From the NCBI RefSeq assembly GCF_025060375.1, contig NZ_JANXCG010000015.1:1-64000 (forward strand): 64,000 nt of DNA. The letters are read 5' to 3'. The DNA comes from Meiothermus sp. (lineage in GTDB: Bacteria > Deinococcota > Deinococci > Deinococcales > Thermaceae). Shown in pieces: positions 8,119 to 16,485 of this stretch. The notes under the pieces were generated by a model. The model had not been told where the DNA came from. It ran no database searches and saw nothing but the letters and a program-made list of their open reading frames with translations. Each line of letters begins with the position of its first letter. The first letter of the stretch is position 1. The position numbers and the translations under genes are program-made.

Positions 8119-8913
8119 TCAGCCCGCTACCGGGGTGGGCTCCGCCTGGGCCAGCGGCATCACCCAGGGGCGGCCGCTGGGGTGCTGGGCCAGGGCGAAG
8201 GGCAGGCCGTAGACCGCCTCGAGCCGCTCGGGCCGCAGCACCTCGGCGGGGCGGCCCAGCGCCACCATCCGCCCTTCGTGCAGCAGCAGCAGCCGGTCGG
8301 CGAAAAGCCCCGCCAGGTTCAGGTCGTGGAGCACCACCACTACCCCCAAACCTCCCCCGGCCAGGCGGCGGCAGAGGGCCATGACCTCCACCTGGTGGCG
8401 GGGGTCTAGGTGGTTGGTGGGCTCATCCAGGAAGAGCAGCTTGGGCTCCTGGGCCAGCACCCGGGCCAGGTCCACCCGGCTCTGCTCGCCGCCGGAGAGG
8501 CTGGGGTAGGGGCGTGGGGCGAAGGGGAGGGCCTGGGTATGGGCCAGGGCCTGCTCGGTCTGGGCGTGGTCTAAAGGCCCCTCGGCCCGGCGCTCCAGGT
8601 GGGGCAGCCGGCCCAGGAAGGCCACCTCGTAGGCGCTGAAGGGAAAGCCCACCTCGCGCCGCTGGGTCAGCACCGCGCGCAGTAGGGCCAGCTCGAGCGC
8701 CCCATAGCGCTCCAAGGGCCGCCCCAGGAGCTCAACCCGGCCCTGGCTGGGCCGCAGCTCGCCCGACAGAAGGCGCAGCAGGGTGGTCTTGCCGGCCCCG
8801 TTGGGGCCCAGCACCGCCAGCACCTCCCCGGCCTCCAGGGCAAAGCCCACCCCCTCCAGCAGGACGCGCCCCGCCGCGGTGTAGCCGAGCCCCTCGGCCA
8901 CCAACAGGCTCAC
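8119..8913 (-). CDS. hmuV: Heme/iron ABC transporter ATP-binding protein (HmuV-like)
   Basis: Walker A GPNGAGKTT, signature LSGGEQSRVDLARVL, Walker B LLFLDEPTNHLD; GTG start at 8913 overlaps the permease stop. Confidence 0.88.
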   Translation of the reverse strand: MSLLVAEGLGYTAAGRVLLEGVGFALEAGEVLAVLGPNGAGKTTLLRLLSGELRPSQGRVELLGRPLERYGALELALLRAVLTQRREVGFPFSAYEVAFLGRLPHLERRAEGPLDHAQTEQALAHTQALPFAPRPYPSLSGGEQSRVDLARVLAQEPKLLFLDEPTNHLDPRHQVEVMALCRRLAGGGLGVVVVLHDLNLAGLFADRLLLLHEGRMVALGRPAEVLRPERLEAVYGLPFALAQHPSGRPWVMPLAQAEPTPVAG

Positions 8914-9932
8914 CGGGCCACCTCCCGCTTGTGGCGCAGCAGCAGCCAGATGAAGAAGGGAGCCCCCAGAAGGCTCGTCACCACCCCCACCGGCAGCTCC
9001 GCCGGAGCCACCGCCGTGCGGGCCACCAGGTCGGCCAGCACGCTCAGGGAGGCCCCCAGCAGGGTGGCCCCGGGCAGCAGGTAGCGGTGGTCGGGCCCGG
9101 CCAAGAGCCGGAAGAGGTGGGGGGCCACCAGCCCGATGAAGCCCACCCCGCCCGCCGCGGCCACCGCGGTGCCCACCGCCAGGGCCGAGAGGGCCACGGC
9201 CTGGCGCTTGAAGGGCTCGAGGTTCACCCCCAGGTGAAAAGCCTCCCGCTCCCCCAGCACCAGGGCATTGAGGGGCCGGCCCAGCCGCAGCAGGCCCCAA
9301 AGCGCCACCAGCCCGGTGGGGGCCATGGCCAGCAGGGTGGTCCAGGTGGCCCCGCCGTAGCCCCCCAGGGTCCAAAAAGTGAGGCTGCGGAGCTGCTCGT
9401 CGGTAGCCCGGCTGATCAGAAGGCCAATCAGGGCCCCCGCCGCCGCGTTGAGGGCGATGCCGGCCAGGAGCAGGGTCAAGACCTGCACCCGCCCCCCGCT
9501 GCTGGCCAGCCGCCAGACCAAAAGGGTAGTGAGAAGCCCTCCCACAAAGGCCATCAGGGGCAGGGCGAAGACCTGCAGGGCCCCCGCCCCCGGCACCAAA
9601 ACGATGAAGATGGCCGCCCCCAGCCCGGCCCCCGAGGTCACCCCAATCAGCCCCGGGTCGGCCAGGGGGTTGCGAAAGAGGCCCTGCAGCACCGCCCCCG
9701 AAAGGGCTAGCAGGGCCCCCACCGCCGCGGCCAGCACCACCCTGGGAAAGCGGATGGAGACCAGCACCGCGTAGGCCTGGTCGGCCTTCTCCAAAAGCAC
9801 GCGGGGAATCTCCCAGGGTGGGATGTAGTAGGCCCCTATCCCCGCGGCAAGCAGGAGAGCGGCGGGCAGAAGCAGGCCCAGGGCCAGCAGGGCCGAGCGA
9901 TAGCGCAGAACAGAACGGGGCAGGGCTATCAT
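8910..9932 (-). CDS. hmuU: Heme/iron ABC transporter permease (FecCD, HmuU-like)
   Basis: SIRFPRVVLAAAVGALLALSGAVLQGLFRNPLADPGLIGVTSGAGLGAA...GGVGFIGLVAPHLFR. Confidence 0.9.
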   Translation of the reverse strand: MIALPRSVLRYRSALLALGLLLPAALLLAAGIGAYYIPPWEIPRVLLEKADQAYAVLVSIRFPRVVLAAAVGALLALSGAVLQGLFRNPLADPGLIGVTSGAGLGAAIFIVLVPGAGALQVFALPLMAFVGGLLTTLLVWRLASSGGRVQVLTLLLAGIALNAAAGALIGLLISRATDEQLRSLTFWTLGGYGGATWTTLLAMAPTGLVALWGLLRLGRPLNALVLGEREAFHLGVNLEPFKRQAVALSALAVGTAVAAAGGVGFIGLVAPHLFRLLAGPDHRYLLPGATLLGASLSVLADLVARTAVAPAELPVGVVTSLLGAPFFIWLLLRHKREVAR

Positions 9933-10546
9933 GGCAGAAGCCGGTGGTTTGCGAGGCGGAAGGCCCGGTAGCTCAGGCCCTCCCGGTCCTGCCGCAGTAC
10001 CGCCCGGCCCTGCGGCAGCCAGAGCCCCTCCACCTCGGTATAGGTGTCCGTGTAGTTTTCCACAGCCTCCAGCACCTCGCCCCGTCGGTAGACCACGGTG
10101 AAGTGGTGGGGCAGGTACCTCTCCCCCGCCGGCAGGTGGCTTTGCACGTGGATGCGGAAGGAGACTCCCTCAGGGTTCCGCTCCACCAGCACCACCCGCC
10201 CGTCCCGCACCCAGAGCACCGAGCGCAGGGGGTCCTCCAGGGCGATGGCCACCCCCAGCGGGCTCTCCTGCACCACCCGCATGGGGTACCGCCCCTCGCC
10301 CTCCTCAAAGGGCCGGGGGGAGCGGTGGGCCAGCATGGAGGCCAGCTCGCGTTCGGGCCAGGCCCGCAGGGGCTCCGGCAGGGCCACCGCCACCGCGCGG
10401 GGCCCATCGGCCTGCACCCTCCCCTGGTGCCAGCCTCCCTCCTGGAACAGGTGCAACTCGGCCTCAAAGCCCCCAAAGCCTTCCGGCAGGGTGTAGGCGC
10501 GGGCCCGCGCGGCCTGCAATAGTTCGTAGGCGGAAATGGCCGTCAT
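9929..10546 (-). CDS. Hypothetical protein, DUF3386-like (tentative)
   Basis: 205 aa; AYELLQAARARAYTLPEGFGGFEAELHLFQEGGWHQGRVQ resembles remembered DUF3386 N-termini; lies between hmuT and hmuU. Confidence 0.55.
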   Translation of the reverse strand: MTAISAYELLQAARARAYTLPEGFGGFEAELHLFQEGGWHQGRVQADGPRAVAVALPEPLRAWPERELASMLAHRSPRPFEEGEGRYPMRVVQESPLGVAIALEDPLRSVLWVRDGRVVLVERNPEGVSFRIHVQSHLPAGERYLPHHFTVVYRRGEVLEAVENYTDTYTEVEGLWLPQGRAVLRQDREGLSYRAFRLANHRLLP

Positions 10547-11460
10547 GGCTGGGCTGGCTCCCCGGCGATGTAGAGCCCCTGGCGCTCGTAGGCCCCGATG
10601 AAGAGGTCCAGCGCGGCCCGCCCAGCCCGGGGGCCAAAGCCGCCCAGGTAGAGGTCGTCAATGGCCACCACCCGTCCCGCCTGACCGGCAGGGGTCTGCA
10701 TCACCCCGGGCAGTTTGCGCAGGCCCTCTAGGCCTCCCACGCTCTCCAGCCCCTTGGTGAAGACCACGATCACATCGGGCTGGGCCCCCACCACCGCCTC
10801 AGCCGTCATCTGCTTGCAGTCCTTGATGCCCCTAGCGGCGTTGGCAATCCCAGCCAGCTCCATCATCCCCACCGGGTTGGAGCCCTCCCCGCACACGTAG
10901 GTCACCTGGGTGCCCCGCAGGTAGAGGAAGAGGCCCTTCAGGGTTCGCTGCTTGGTGGCCTGGCGCTGCTTGGAGCGCAGCACCAGAAGGTCGCGCTCCA
11001 AGGCCCGCACCAGGGCCTCGCCCCGCTCCACCTGGCCCACCGCCGCGGCGATGGTGCGAATCTTCTCCTTGGCCCCCTCGAGCGTGGGCTTATCGGGCAC
11101 CCGCACCACCGTCACCCCGGCGGCGGCGAGCTGGTCGAAGACCTGCGGCGGCCTGGCGTCCTCCCGGCCCAGCACTAGGGTGGGCCTCAGGGCCAGGATG
11201 CCCTCGGCGTTGAGCTGGAACTGGTAGCCCACGGTGGGGAGCTTGTTCACCGCGGCCGGGTAGTAGCTGCTGGTGTCGCGCCCCACCACCTTGTCCCCCA
11301 CCCCCAGGGCAAAGAGAATCTCGGTGGTCACCCCATTCAGGCTCACGATGCGCTCAATGGAGCGCACCGTGATGGTCTGGCCCCGGGCATCCTTGACGGT
11401 AAAGGGCTGGGCCAGGCCAAGCCCCAGGGCCAGGAAAGCGGCAAGCAGAAGCCCCCTCAC
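10543..11460 (-). CDS. hmuT: Heme ABC transporter substrate-binding protein (HmuT-like)
   Basis: Signal peptide; RIVSLNGVTTEILFALGVGDKVVGRDTSSYYPA...LRPTLVLGREDARPP. Confidence 0.85.
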   Translation of the reverse strand: MRGLLLAAFLALGLGLAQPFTVKDARGQTITVRSIERIVSLNGVTTEILFALGVGDKVVGRDTSSYYPAAVNKLPTVGYQFQLNAEGILALRPTLVLGREDARPPQVFDQLAAAGVTVVRVPDKPTLEGAKEKIRTIAAAVGQVERGEALVRALERDLLVLRSKQRQATKQRTLKGLFLYLRGTQVTYVCGEGSNPVGMMELAGIANAARGIKDCKQMTAEAVVGAQPDVIVVFTKGLESVGGLEGLRKLPGVMQTPAGQAGRVVAIDDLYLGGFGPRAGRAALDLFIGAYERQGLYIAGEPAQP

Positions 11461-11786
11461 GCCCGCTCCTCCTTCAAGGCCGAGTCGGTGACCACTGAGA
11501 AGCTCTCCAATCGGCTTGGCCCGCGGAAGGCCTCCCGCGGCAGGGTGCCGCTTCGGGCGTGGCCCTCCTTGAACTCGGGGCTATTCACCCAGTTCTGGAA
11601 ATGGGCCTCGCTTTCCCAGAAGGTCATCACGATGTAGGGCTCCTCGGCTGGATTGGCCGGACGCAGCACCAGGTTGCGGATGAAGCCCGGCATGCGGTCT
11701 ACCAGGCGGGCCCGCCCGCGAAAGTTCTCCTCAAAGCGCTCGGCATACTCCGGGCTTACCGGGATGCGGTTCATGGTCACGAACAT
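11457..11786 (-). CDS. ABM-type monooxygenase, probable heme-degrading (HmoA/IsdG-like)
   Basis: MFVTMNRIPVSPEYAERFEENFRGRARLVDRMPGFIRNLVLRP...YIVMTFWESEAHFQNWVNSPEF; SD GGAGG upstream. Confidence 0.78.
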   Translation of the reverse strand: MFVTMNRIPVSPEYAERFEENFRGRARLVDRMPGFIRNLVLRPANPAEEPYIVMTFWESEAHFQNWVNSPEFKEGHARSGTLPREAFRGPSRLESFSVVTDSALKEERA

Positions 11787-11805
11787 GCTTACCTCCACGG
11801 AGCCA

Positions 11806-11834
11806 AGGCTAGAACGCCCCGGTGTTAAAGTCAA
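11806..11834 (-). promoter_or_regulatory. Candidate sigma70-type promoter of the iron/heme operon (TTGACT-N17-TAGCCT)
   Basis: Minus-strand -35 TTGACT (11834-11829), 17-bp spacer, -10 TAGCCT (11811-11806), about 20 bp before the ATG at 11786. Confidence 0.5.
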
Positions 11835-11927
11835 GTATTCCGCTCGGTTTTTAAAGTTTTGCAAACGATAACTACTCGCACCAGGGGCCAACCGGAAAAA
11901 TTGGGCGCTCACTCACCCTGCCTCTCT

Positions 11928-11943
11928 TGATATTTGATTATCA
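11928..11943. promoter_or_regulatory. Palindrome TGATA-N6-TATCA, candidate Zur/Fur-family operator
   Basis: TTGATATTTGATTATCAA immediately before the start of the zinc SBP gene; same motif at 12866. Confidence 0.55.
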
Positions 11944-11950
11944 ATAGCTT

Positions 11951-12850
11951 ATGCGCCTTTTCCTCTGGCTTTTCCTCTTGCTGCTCACCCCAGGCCTCGC
12001 CCAAGCCCTGCGGGTGGCCGCAACCACGCCCATTCTGGCTGACCTGGTAAGAGAAATAGGGGGCGAACGGGTCGGGGTGGTAGGGGTGGTACCCATGGGG
12101 GCTGACCCCCACAGCTTCGAGCCACGCCCCTCCACGGTGCGGGCCCTGGCGTCGGTAAAGGTGCTCTTTGCCAACGGCCTCCATCTGGAAACCTTCCTAC
12201 CCAAGCTCCAGGGCGCACTGCCCCGGGGTGCCCAAACGGTGTTCCTGGCGGAGGGAGCATCCAACCTGCTTTGCATCAGCGAGGCTGAGCGGAGGCGGGA
12301 GCTCGAGCAGGGGCTGGACATACACCGCCACGGCCTCTGCGACCCCCACCTGTGGCTTGACCCCAGCTACGCCCGCCACTACGCGGAGGGCATCCAGGCC
12401 ACCCTAAGCGCGCTTGACCCTGGGGGTCGGGCCTTCTACGCGAGGCGTACAGCGGACTTCTTGCGGCGGCTCGAGGCCATCGACGCCGAGATCAGGGCCT
12501 GCCTTACGGCCCTTCCGCAAAACCGACGGCGGCTGGTGGTCCAGCACGATGCCTTCCGCTACGCTGCACGTCACTATGGCTTCGAGGTGGTGGGTAGCCT
12601 GGCCCATTTCAGCGGCCAGGAGCGGGGTCCACAAGCCCTGAGCGAGCTAGCCCGACGGATGCGCCAGGAAGGAGTACGGGTCATCGCCACCGAGCCTCAG
12701 TTCAGCGCAGCCCAGGCCCGCGCCTTGGCCGAGGCCACCGGGGCACGGGTCATTACCCTTCTCTCAGACACGCTTACCCCCCAGGTACCCACCTATCTGG
12801 CCCTGCTCAGCCACAACGGGCGGGCTTTGTGCGAGGCCTTTGCCAGGTAG
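11951..12850 (+). CDS. Zinc/metal ABC transporter substrate-binding protein (AztC/ZnuA family)
   Basis: RVAATTPILADLVREIGGERVGVVGVVPMGADPHSFEPRPS...CDPHLWLDPSYA...VVQHDAFRYAARHYGF. Confidence 0.87.
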   Translation: MRLFLWLFLLLLTPGLAQALRVAATTPILADLVREIGGERVGVVGVVPMGADPHSFEPRPSTVRALASVKVLFANGLHLETFLPKLQGALPRGAQTVFLAEGASNLLCISEAERRRELEQGLDIHRHGLCDPHLWLDPSYARHYAEGIQATLSALDPGGRAFYARRTADFLRRLEAIDAEIRACLTALPQNRRRLVVQHDAFRYAARHYGFEVVGSLAHFSGQERGPQALSELARRMRQEGVRVIATEPQFSAAQARALAEATGARVITLLSDTLTPQVPTYLALLSHNGRALCEAFAR

Positions 12851-12865
12851 GGCTTGTGTCTTTTA

Positions 12866-12881
12866 TGATAATGATATATCA
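12866..12881. promoter_or_regulatory. Palindrome TGATA-N6-TATCA, second copy of candidate Zur/Fur-family operator
   Basis: TTATGATAATGATATATCAATATC just upstream of the AztD-like gene. Confidence 0.55.
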
Positions 12882-12899
12882 ATATCTAGGAGGTGAGCT

Positions 12900-14045
12900 G
12901 TGAGAGGACCAGTGCTTTTAGCCATCGCGTTAGGAATCCTGGGGGTCCAGGCCATGGCCGGGGAGGAGCACCACCCCGGGCGGCTGGTAGTGGCGGACGG
13001 CAAAACCGGCCTGCTGCAGGTGATTGACCTGGAGAAGGGTGAGGTGGTGGGCCGATTTACCGTTCCAGGACCGGCCAGCGTTTACACCGCTCCGGGCGGC
13101 CAGTACGCCTTCGCGGTCCACCGCGAGCAAAACCGGGTAAGCGTGGTCTACAGCGGGCTGGGCCTAGAAGACCACGGGGACCACAAGGACCTGGTCCTGC
13201 AAACCCCCTACATCTGGGCCACCTTGAACACCGGCCCCAAGCCCACCCATCTCAAAAGCCACGGCGACCGGATAGCCATCTACAACGACGGCGATGGCAC
13301 CGTAGCCCTGTTTGACGCTAGGAAGCTAGGTCTAGTAGCCGACTTCAGCGAGATCTCCACCGGCGCCCCCGACCACGGAGCCCCGGTTCCGCTGGCCCAG
13401 GTGGTGCTGGTGGGCAGCTTGAACCGGGGAGTGGTAGAGGTCTACACCTACGGCGGGCGTAAGGTCACCCAGTTCGAAGGCTGCCCGCGCCTACACGGGC
13501 AGGCTGTGCTGGGCAACACCGTGGCCTACGGCTGCGCCGATGGGGTGCTGCTCGTGGAGCAGCGGGGCAGCGGTTTCGCAGCCCGCAAGCTGGCCAACCC
13601 CGCCAGCGCACCCCAAGGGGCGCGGGTGGGCACCCTGGTCGCGCACCCCAAGTACCCCTTCTTTATCGGAAATTTCGGGCAGGGTCTGGTTCGGGTAGAC
13701 AGCACCCTAAGCGTCTACCCTCTGCCAGCCAGGCCGGTCAGGTTTGGTTTTGACCAGGGCGGCCGGCTGGTGGTGCTCACCGCGGACGGCCACCTGCACA
13801 CCCTCGAGCCGGCCACCGGCAAGGTGCTGAGAAGCCTTAAGGTCGCCGAGCCCATCACGGCCACCGGCGAGGGCGCAGTGCGGCCTAGCATGGCCCTAGG
13901 TGACGGCGTGGCCTACGTGGCCCTGCCCGAAAAAGGGGAGGTTCTCGAGATTGAGCTGGATGGGATGGAGCTCAAACGCCGACTGAACGTGGGCGGCACC
14001 CCTGGCAGCCTGGCCTGGCTGTGGGTGAAGGGCGTGCGCCACTGA
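12900..14045 (+). CDS. AztD-like zinc metallochaperone (periplasmic beta-propeller)
   Basis: Signal peptide; His-rich segments (GEEHHPGRLVVADGKTGLLQVIDL; LEDHGDHKDL); propeller-like repeats; adjacent to an AztC-like SBP; SD AGGAGGT, GTG start. Confidence 0.72.
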   Translation: MRGPVLLAIALGILGVQAMAGEEHHPGRLVVADGKTGLLQVIDLEKGEVVGRFTVPGPASVYTAPGGQYAFAVHREQNRVSVVYSGLGLEDHGDHKDLVLQTPYIWATLNTGPKPTHLKSHGDRIAIYNDGDGTVALFDARKLGLVADFSEISTGAPDHGAPVPLAQVVLVGSLNRGVVEVYTYGGRKVTQFEGCPRLHGQAVLGNTVAYGCADGVLLVEQRGSGFAARKLANPASAPQGARVGTLVAHPKYPFFIGNFGQGLVRVDSTLSVYPLPARPVRFGFDQGGRLVVLTADGHLHTLEPATGKVLRSLKVAEPITATGEGAVRPSMALGDGVAYVALPEKGEVLEIELDGMELKRRLNVGGTPGSLAWLWVKGVRH

Positions 14046-14097
14046 GGCTTTGCCGGTTGGATTACCTTCCCAAGCAGGTGCCCAAATCATCCCAGTT

Positions 14098-14120
14098 GCC
14101 CCCAGTATGGGGGCGTTTTT
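14098..14120 (+). terminator. Rho-independent terminator-like hairpin GCCCCC-AGTAT-GGGGGC-G-TTTTT
   Basis: 6-bp perfect GC stem followed by T5, between the aztD-like stop and the next gene's ATG. Confidence 0.65.
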
Positions 14121-14127
14121 GCCGAAC

Positions 14128-15216
14128 ATGGAGCGAACCGATGTGGTCATTGTAGGGGCTGGGCCCGCAGGCATCGGCGTGGGCCTAGCCTTGCAAAAGC
14201 TAGGCGTCCAGTTCCGTGTGCTGGAGCGTTATGGGGTCGGCGCCTCCTTCCGCCGCTGGCCGAGGGAAACCCGCTTCATCACCCCCAGCTTCACCGCCAA
14301 CGCCTTTGGCCTACCCGACCTCAACGCCATCACCCCAGATACCTCCCCCGCCTACACCCTGGGCAAAGAGCGGCTGGGCGGGCCGGACTACGCCCAGTAC
14401 CTGAAGGCCCTGGCAGGGCATTACCACCTTCCAGTTTTGAGCAGGACCGCGGTGCGGCGGGTTGAGGTCCTGTCCGAGGGCTTCCGCATCCAAAGCTCTC
14501 GCGGAGTTCTAGAGGCCCGCTTCCTCATCTGGGCTACGGGCGAGTTCCAGTTTCCTCACCGCCCCTTTGACCTGGGGCTGCACTACGCCCAGGTGAGGAG
14601 CTGGGCAGACCCAAAGGGGGAGCGCTTTGTGGTGGTGGGAGGGTACGAGTCGGGGCTGGACGCAGCCTGCAACCTGGCCGCCCTGGGGAAGGAGGTCTGG
14701 GTGCTGGACCCCGAGGCCCCTTGGGAGAAGGCTACCGGCGAGCCCAGCGTGGACCTCTCGCCCTACACCCGCGAGCGTCTGGCGCAGGCCCTGAGCACGG
14801 GACGGATTCGCCTGGTGAAGACCCGGGTAGAGGCCATCCAGCAAGACGGCCAGGGGTACAGGCTTCAGCTGGGCGAAGGGGCGCTGCACACCTCCACCCC
14901 GCCCATCCTGGCCACCGGCTTTTCCGGGGGCTTCGCCCCTGTCAGGGAGCTCTTCCACTGGGAAGGCTCCACGCCCCTCCTCAGGGAGGAGACGGACGAA
15001 TCCACCCGCACGCCGGGGCTTTTCCTGGTAGGACCCAAGGTAAGCCACCGGGGTACAGCCTTTTGCTTCATCTACAAGTTCCGGGCCCGTTTCCCGATAG
15101 TGGCCCGGGCCATTGCCGAGCGGCTGGGGGTAGACCCGGGGCCCCTTGAGGTCTACAGACGCGGGATGTGGGCCGACGACCTGGCGGCCTGCTGCACCTC
15201 GAGGTGTGCGTGCTGA
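14128..15216 (+). CDS. FAD/NAD(P)-dependent oxidoreductase (flavoprotein monooxygenase/YpdA-like) with Cys-rich C-terminus
   Basis: Rossmann TDVVIVGAGPAGIGVGLALQKLGV; second FVVVGGYESGLDAACNLAALG; ends WADDLAACCTSRCAC. ATG 14128 preferred over TTG 14050. Confidence 0.82.
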   Translation: MERTDVVIVGAGPAGIGVGLALQKLGVQFRVLERYGVGASFRRWPRETRFITPSFTANAFGLPDLNAITPDTSPAYTLGKERLGGPDYAQYLKALAGHYHLPVLSRTAVRRVEVLSEGFRIQSSRGVLEARFLIWATGEFQFPHRPFDLGLHYAQVRSWADPKGERFVVVGGYESGLDAACNLAALGKEVWVLDPEAPWEKATGEPSVDLSPYTRERLAQALSTGRIRLVKTRVEAIQQDGQGYRLQLGEGALHTSTPPILATGFSGGFAPVRELFHWEGSTPLLREETDESTRTPGLFLVGPKVSHRGTAFCFIYKFRARFPIVARAIAERLGVDPGPLEVYRRGMWADDLAACCTSRCAC

Positions 15217-15332
15217 GCTGCAAGGCCCACGTGCTGCCAGCCGCTCTGCGCATAGCGGCAGAAAAGGGACGCCAACCCCAGCAGAGGCCAGCCCAACCCG
15301 CTGGGGCAGGTCTTCCGCCCGAGAGGTCCCCC

Positions 15333-15815
15333 CTAGCGTTTGAACCGCTCGAGGGAGGCCAGGTAACTTTCCAGCATGGCGCGGAACTGGCTCACAAACA
15401 GGTCACGCTCGTTGCGTACCTGCTCAATCTCGGTTCGGATGCGCTTCATCTGCTCGATGAGCTCCTGCAGGGCCACTTGACGCTCGGCTTCGGTCTCCCG
15501 CTTGATGAGCTCCGCTTCTCGCTCAGCCTGGGCCTTGATCTCCCGAGCAATGCGCTCCGCTGCCACCACCGCCCGCTTGAGTTCAGCCTCCCCCTCGCGG
15601 GCTTTGGAAAGCTCGGCCTCGAGCTCCCGTATGCGGTTGCGGAGCCTCTCGTTCTCCTCTATGAGCGCGGTCTGTACATCGGCCACCCGGGCCAGGTACT
15701 CCCGTACCTCAGCCACCGCATAGCCCCGCAACCCCAAGCGAAACTCTTGGTAGCGGATGTCCAGCGGGGTTAGGTCGCTTCCCACCTGAAACTCACCCGT
15801 CTTGCGCCCTTCCAC
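15333..15815 (-). CDS. DivIVA domain-containing protein
   Basis: LTPLDIRYQEFRLGLRGYAVAEVREYLARVADVQ followed by long coiled coil; upstream codons of the longer ORF look non-coding. Confidence 0.82.
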   Translation of the reverse strand: MEGRKTGEFQVGSDLTPLDIRYQEFRLGLRGYAVAEVREYLARVADVQTALIEENERLRNRIRELEAELSKAREGEAELKRAVVAAERIAREIKAQAEREAELIKRETEAERQVALQELIEQMKRIRTEIEQVRNERDLFVSQFRAMLESYLASLERFKR

Positions 15816-15828
15816 AGGCCCCAGACTA

Positions 15829-16485
15829 CTACACCCCCGCGCCCGGCTCGAAAAGGGCCCGGCCCACGCGGACCAAGGTGGCCCCTTCCTCCACCGCCAC
15901 CTCAAAGTCCCCAGACATCCCCATGCTGCGCTCAGCCAGGCCAAAGGTGTCGGCCAGACGGGAAAGACGGGCAAAGATGGGCCGCACCTCCTCAGGGTTC
16001 TCGGTGTAGGGGGCCACGGTCATCAAGCCTTCCAACCTAAGCCCCTCTAGCTCCCGCACCTGTGCCAGCGCCTCGGGCAACTCCTCTTCCAGAAAACCGT
16101 GCTTTTGCGGTTCGCGGCCCAGGTTGAGCTCGAGCAGCACCCGCTGCACCTTACCCACCTCGCGGGCCTTACGGGCCAGCGTTTCAGCCAAGCGGAGCGA
16201 GTCCACCGAATGGACCAGCTCAAAGCGCACCGCAAACTTGGCCTTATTCCGCTGAAGGGGACCGATGTAGTGCCACTCCGCCGCCAGCTCCGCCAGCTTG
16301 GGCAGGGCCTCCTGAATGCGCGACTCACCCAAGGCAAAAGCCCCGTACCGCAATACCCGGTCCCGAATCTCCGGCACGGTGTGGCCCTTGGTTACCGCAA
16401 CTAGCCGTACCCCTCGGGGGTCCCGGCCAGCCCTCCGGCAGGCACGCTCAATCCGATCCAAAACCTCAGGCAGACCCATCCTCAC
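15829..16485 (-). CDS. YggS/PLPBP family pyridoxal-phosphate homeostasis protein
   Basis: VRLVAVTKGHTVPEIRD...WHYIGPLQRNKAKF...VHSVDSLRLAETL...MGMSGDFEVAVEEGATLVRVGRALF. Confidence 0.93.
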   Translation of the reverse strand: MRMGLPEVLDRIERACRRAGRDPRGVRLVAVTKGHTVPEIRDRVLRYGAFALGESRIQEALPKLAELAAEWHYIGPLQRNKAKFAVRFELVHSVDSLRLAETLARKAREVGKVQRVLLELNLGREPQKHGFLEEELPEALAQVRELEGLRLEGLMTVAPYTENPEEVRPIFARLSRLADTFGLAERSMGMSGDFEVAVEEGATLVRVGRALFEPGAGV

